Positions 14,207 to 14,910 of a DNA stretch of 14,910 nucleotides are shown one piece after another; position 1 is the stretch's first letter, and each line of letters starts with the position of its first letter. The notes under the pieces were generated by a model, which saw only the letters and a program-made list of their open reading frames with translations, did no database searches and was not told where the DNA came from. The translations under genes were made by a program, and so were the position numbers. Origin of the DNA: Deferribacteraceae bacterium (GTDB lineage: Bacteria; Chrysiogenota; Deferribacteres; Deferribacterales; JAISNW01); assembly GCA_031278965.1 (NCBI GenBank), contig JAITJJ010000122.1:1-14910 (forward strand). Direction: 5' to 3'.

Positions 14207-14254
14207 ACGCTGATTTAGAGGATATGGGAGGCGCTTCTCCGCCTAAATCAGCGT
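14207..14254 (+). repeat. 12-bp perfect inverted repeat with a 24-base centre
   Basis: ACGCTGATTTAG (14207-14218) and CTAAATCAGCGT (14243-14254) pair perfectly. Inside the centre GGAG and CTCC can form a second small stem. No T run follows on either strand, so it is not a textbook terminator, although it lies 45 bp after the ferredoxin gene. It may be a processing or termination hairpin, or the scar or end of a mobile element. The remaining spacer to about 14390 shows nothing else I can name. Confidence 0.7.
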
Positions 14255-14403
14255 CTTAACTCTGCCGTTATATGAGGTAAAACAAAGGGAATCATACAGG
14301 CAGGGAAACCTCGGACTTTCCGCTCTCATATTTTATTCCAGTTCTCAATAAAGTTTGCCGTACTTGTTTTAGATGCCACAATCATTTTCATCAGGAGGTG
14401 ATT

Positions 14404-14622
14404 ATAGCTCGTTTGCCAAGAGGCAAAGAGGTGCTTGCTTTAGCCCAACAGCAATTAGTTAAAGTTTCTGATGCAAATGAATTGCGTATCCTTCTGACGG
14501 TTATTCTTCCTTTGACTTGTGGTCTGTCTACTCAAGCAACCGCATCTGTGGCAAGGCGCAGCCCAAAGTGGGTTGCCGATGCTAGGGACAATAATTCCAT
14601 TTTTAAGTTATTAGGTATATAA
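14404..14622 (+). pseudogene. Short HTH protein, truncated paralogue of the next gene, with ATA at the start position
   Basis: The frame encodes about 72 residues. Aligned without gaps to the following gene it shares 23 of the first 63 residues, including MAR at the start (if ATA is read as Met), ANELRI at 24-29, Pro36, Gly40, Arg52-Ser53, Trp56 and Arg61. This is the helix-turn-helix part of an IS630-like transposase N-terminus. AGGAGG at 14393-14398 has five-base spacing to ATA at 14404, and GCT-CG follows as in the paralogue, which has ATG there. A GTG at 14398 overlaps the Shine-Dalgarno itself and is a poor start. Either the start codon has mutated or a rare ATA/ATT start is used. The protein stops where the paralogue continues into its Arg/Gly-rich linker. 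It is a fragment or a stand-alone HTH protein; I favour a fragment. Confidence 0.55.
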
Positions 14623-14623
14623 T
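14618..14623 (+). promoter_or_regulatory. Consensus -10 hexamer upstream of the second HTH gene
   Basis: TATAAT is a perfect -10 match overlapping the stop codon of the first HTH frame, with a start expected near 14630 and the next ATG at 14653. The -35 region is poor, so the call is weak. Confidence 0.3.
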
Positions 14624-14652
14624 ATTTCCAAAGAACGACAGGAGGGGATATT

Positions 14653-14910
14653 ATGGCTCGAAAAGCGAGCGGGCTGCCTGTATTGAGAATAGCGAAGAAC
14701 TTTATGGCAAAAGCGATAACCGCAAATGAATTGAGGATTTGCCAAGCGGTGGTTTTCCCTATCGGGTATGGGATGACAATCGAACAGACAACATCCTGCA
14801 TAGGGCGCAGCGCCGGATGGACGTCCAGAAACCGAAACGCTTTCATTAAAGCCGGGGGATTTGTGGAGAGAGCCAGACCTGGAGGGCGGAGACAGGCGAA
14901 TATGACCATT
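14653..14910 (+). CDS. Winged-helix/HTH N-terminus of an IS630-like transposase (3' truncated by window edge)
   Basis: The frame starts at ATG 14653, preceded by AGGAGG with seven-base spacing, and stays open for 86 codons to the window edge. ANELRI, then GMTIEQTTSCIGRSAGWTSR, then PGGRRQANMT match the N-terminal DNA-binding region of IS630-like transposases, in which an LRxxLAVLLPxxxGLSxEQTA-GRSxxWV type segment leads into a GGRRxxxM linker and then the DDE nuclease domain. The catalytic part lies outside the window, so I cannot say whether the gene is intact. It is a diverged paralogue of the frame just upstream. The family call rests on remembered motifs. Confidence 0.65.
   Translation, partial: MARKASGLPVLRIAKNFMAKAITANELRICQAVVFPIGYGMTIEQTTSCIGRSAGWTSRNRNAFIKAGGFVERARPGGRRQANMTI

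Noticed and set aside
1..14910. CRISPR array, tRNA or rRNA genes.
   Set aside because: No regularly spaced direct repeats, cloverleaf-like spacers or rRNA-like stretches were seen; nearly all sequence is coding and the spacers are short.

Overview
The window looks like chromosomal DNA of an anaerobic, Gram-negative-type bacterium. Inferred reasons are the Tat-exported flavoprotein, the Fe-S ferredoxin, the Crp/Fnr-type regulator, a conserved cmk/ispH/rpsA/sppA/mfd housekeeping run, and a mid-range base composition. A deep-branching anaerobic lineage such as Deferribacterota or a Desulfobacterota relative fits. I cannot fix the taxon from the sequence, and that part is only a guess.

Region 1 (1-2313, + strand): the end of an EcfT/CbiQ-type transporter membrane subunit, followed 4 bp later by an LTA-synthase-family phosphoglycerol transferase. 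The transferase is interrupted by one in-frame TAA between its membrane domain and its sulfatase-like catalytic domain. A 126-bp convergent spacer (2314-2439) holds two weak candidate terminators.

Region 2 (2440-10474, - strand): a tightly packed housekeeping operon transcribed leftward, in the order cmk, an ispH-rpsA fusion, sppA, a SIS-domain protein, mfd. Spacings are 9 bp, a 4-bp ATGA overlap, 15 bp and 16 bp. A candidate sigma70 promoter lies 45-73 bp upstream of cmk. The ispH-rpsA gene encodes a complete IspH (MEP isoprenoid pathway) and a complete six-domain ribosomal protein S1. A Shine-Dalgarno sequence and ATG at the joint could also give free S1. The SIS protein lacks key catalytic and phosphate-binding residues of GmhA.

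Region 3 (about 10545-14910, + strand): an accessory region. It starts with the decayed 3' end of an IS256-family transposase gene and what looks like its right terminal repeat. Directly after come a Crp/Fnr-family regulator and a three-gene operon with ATGA overlaps: a four-TM membrane protein, a Tat-dependent flavoprotein of the succinate dehydrogenase/fumarate reductase/AprA superfamily, and a small 2x[4Fe-4S] ferredoxin. The promoter of the three-gene operon carries a perfect 16-bp palindrome centred about 42 bp upstream of the predicted transcription start, the classic class II activator position for Crp/Fnr proteins. I infer a self-contained, inducible, membrane-linked redox module (regulator, operator, membrane partner, flavin subunit, Fe-S subunit) whose substrate is unknown. 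The flavoprotein lacks the usual fumarate-site His and Arg, so it is probably not a fumarate reductase.

The right edge holds a 12-bp perfect inverted repeat and two tandem paralogous HTH genes related to IS630-like transposase N-termini. The first is short and has ATA where its paralogue has the ATG start. The second runs off the window.
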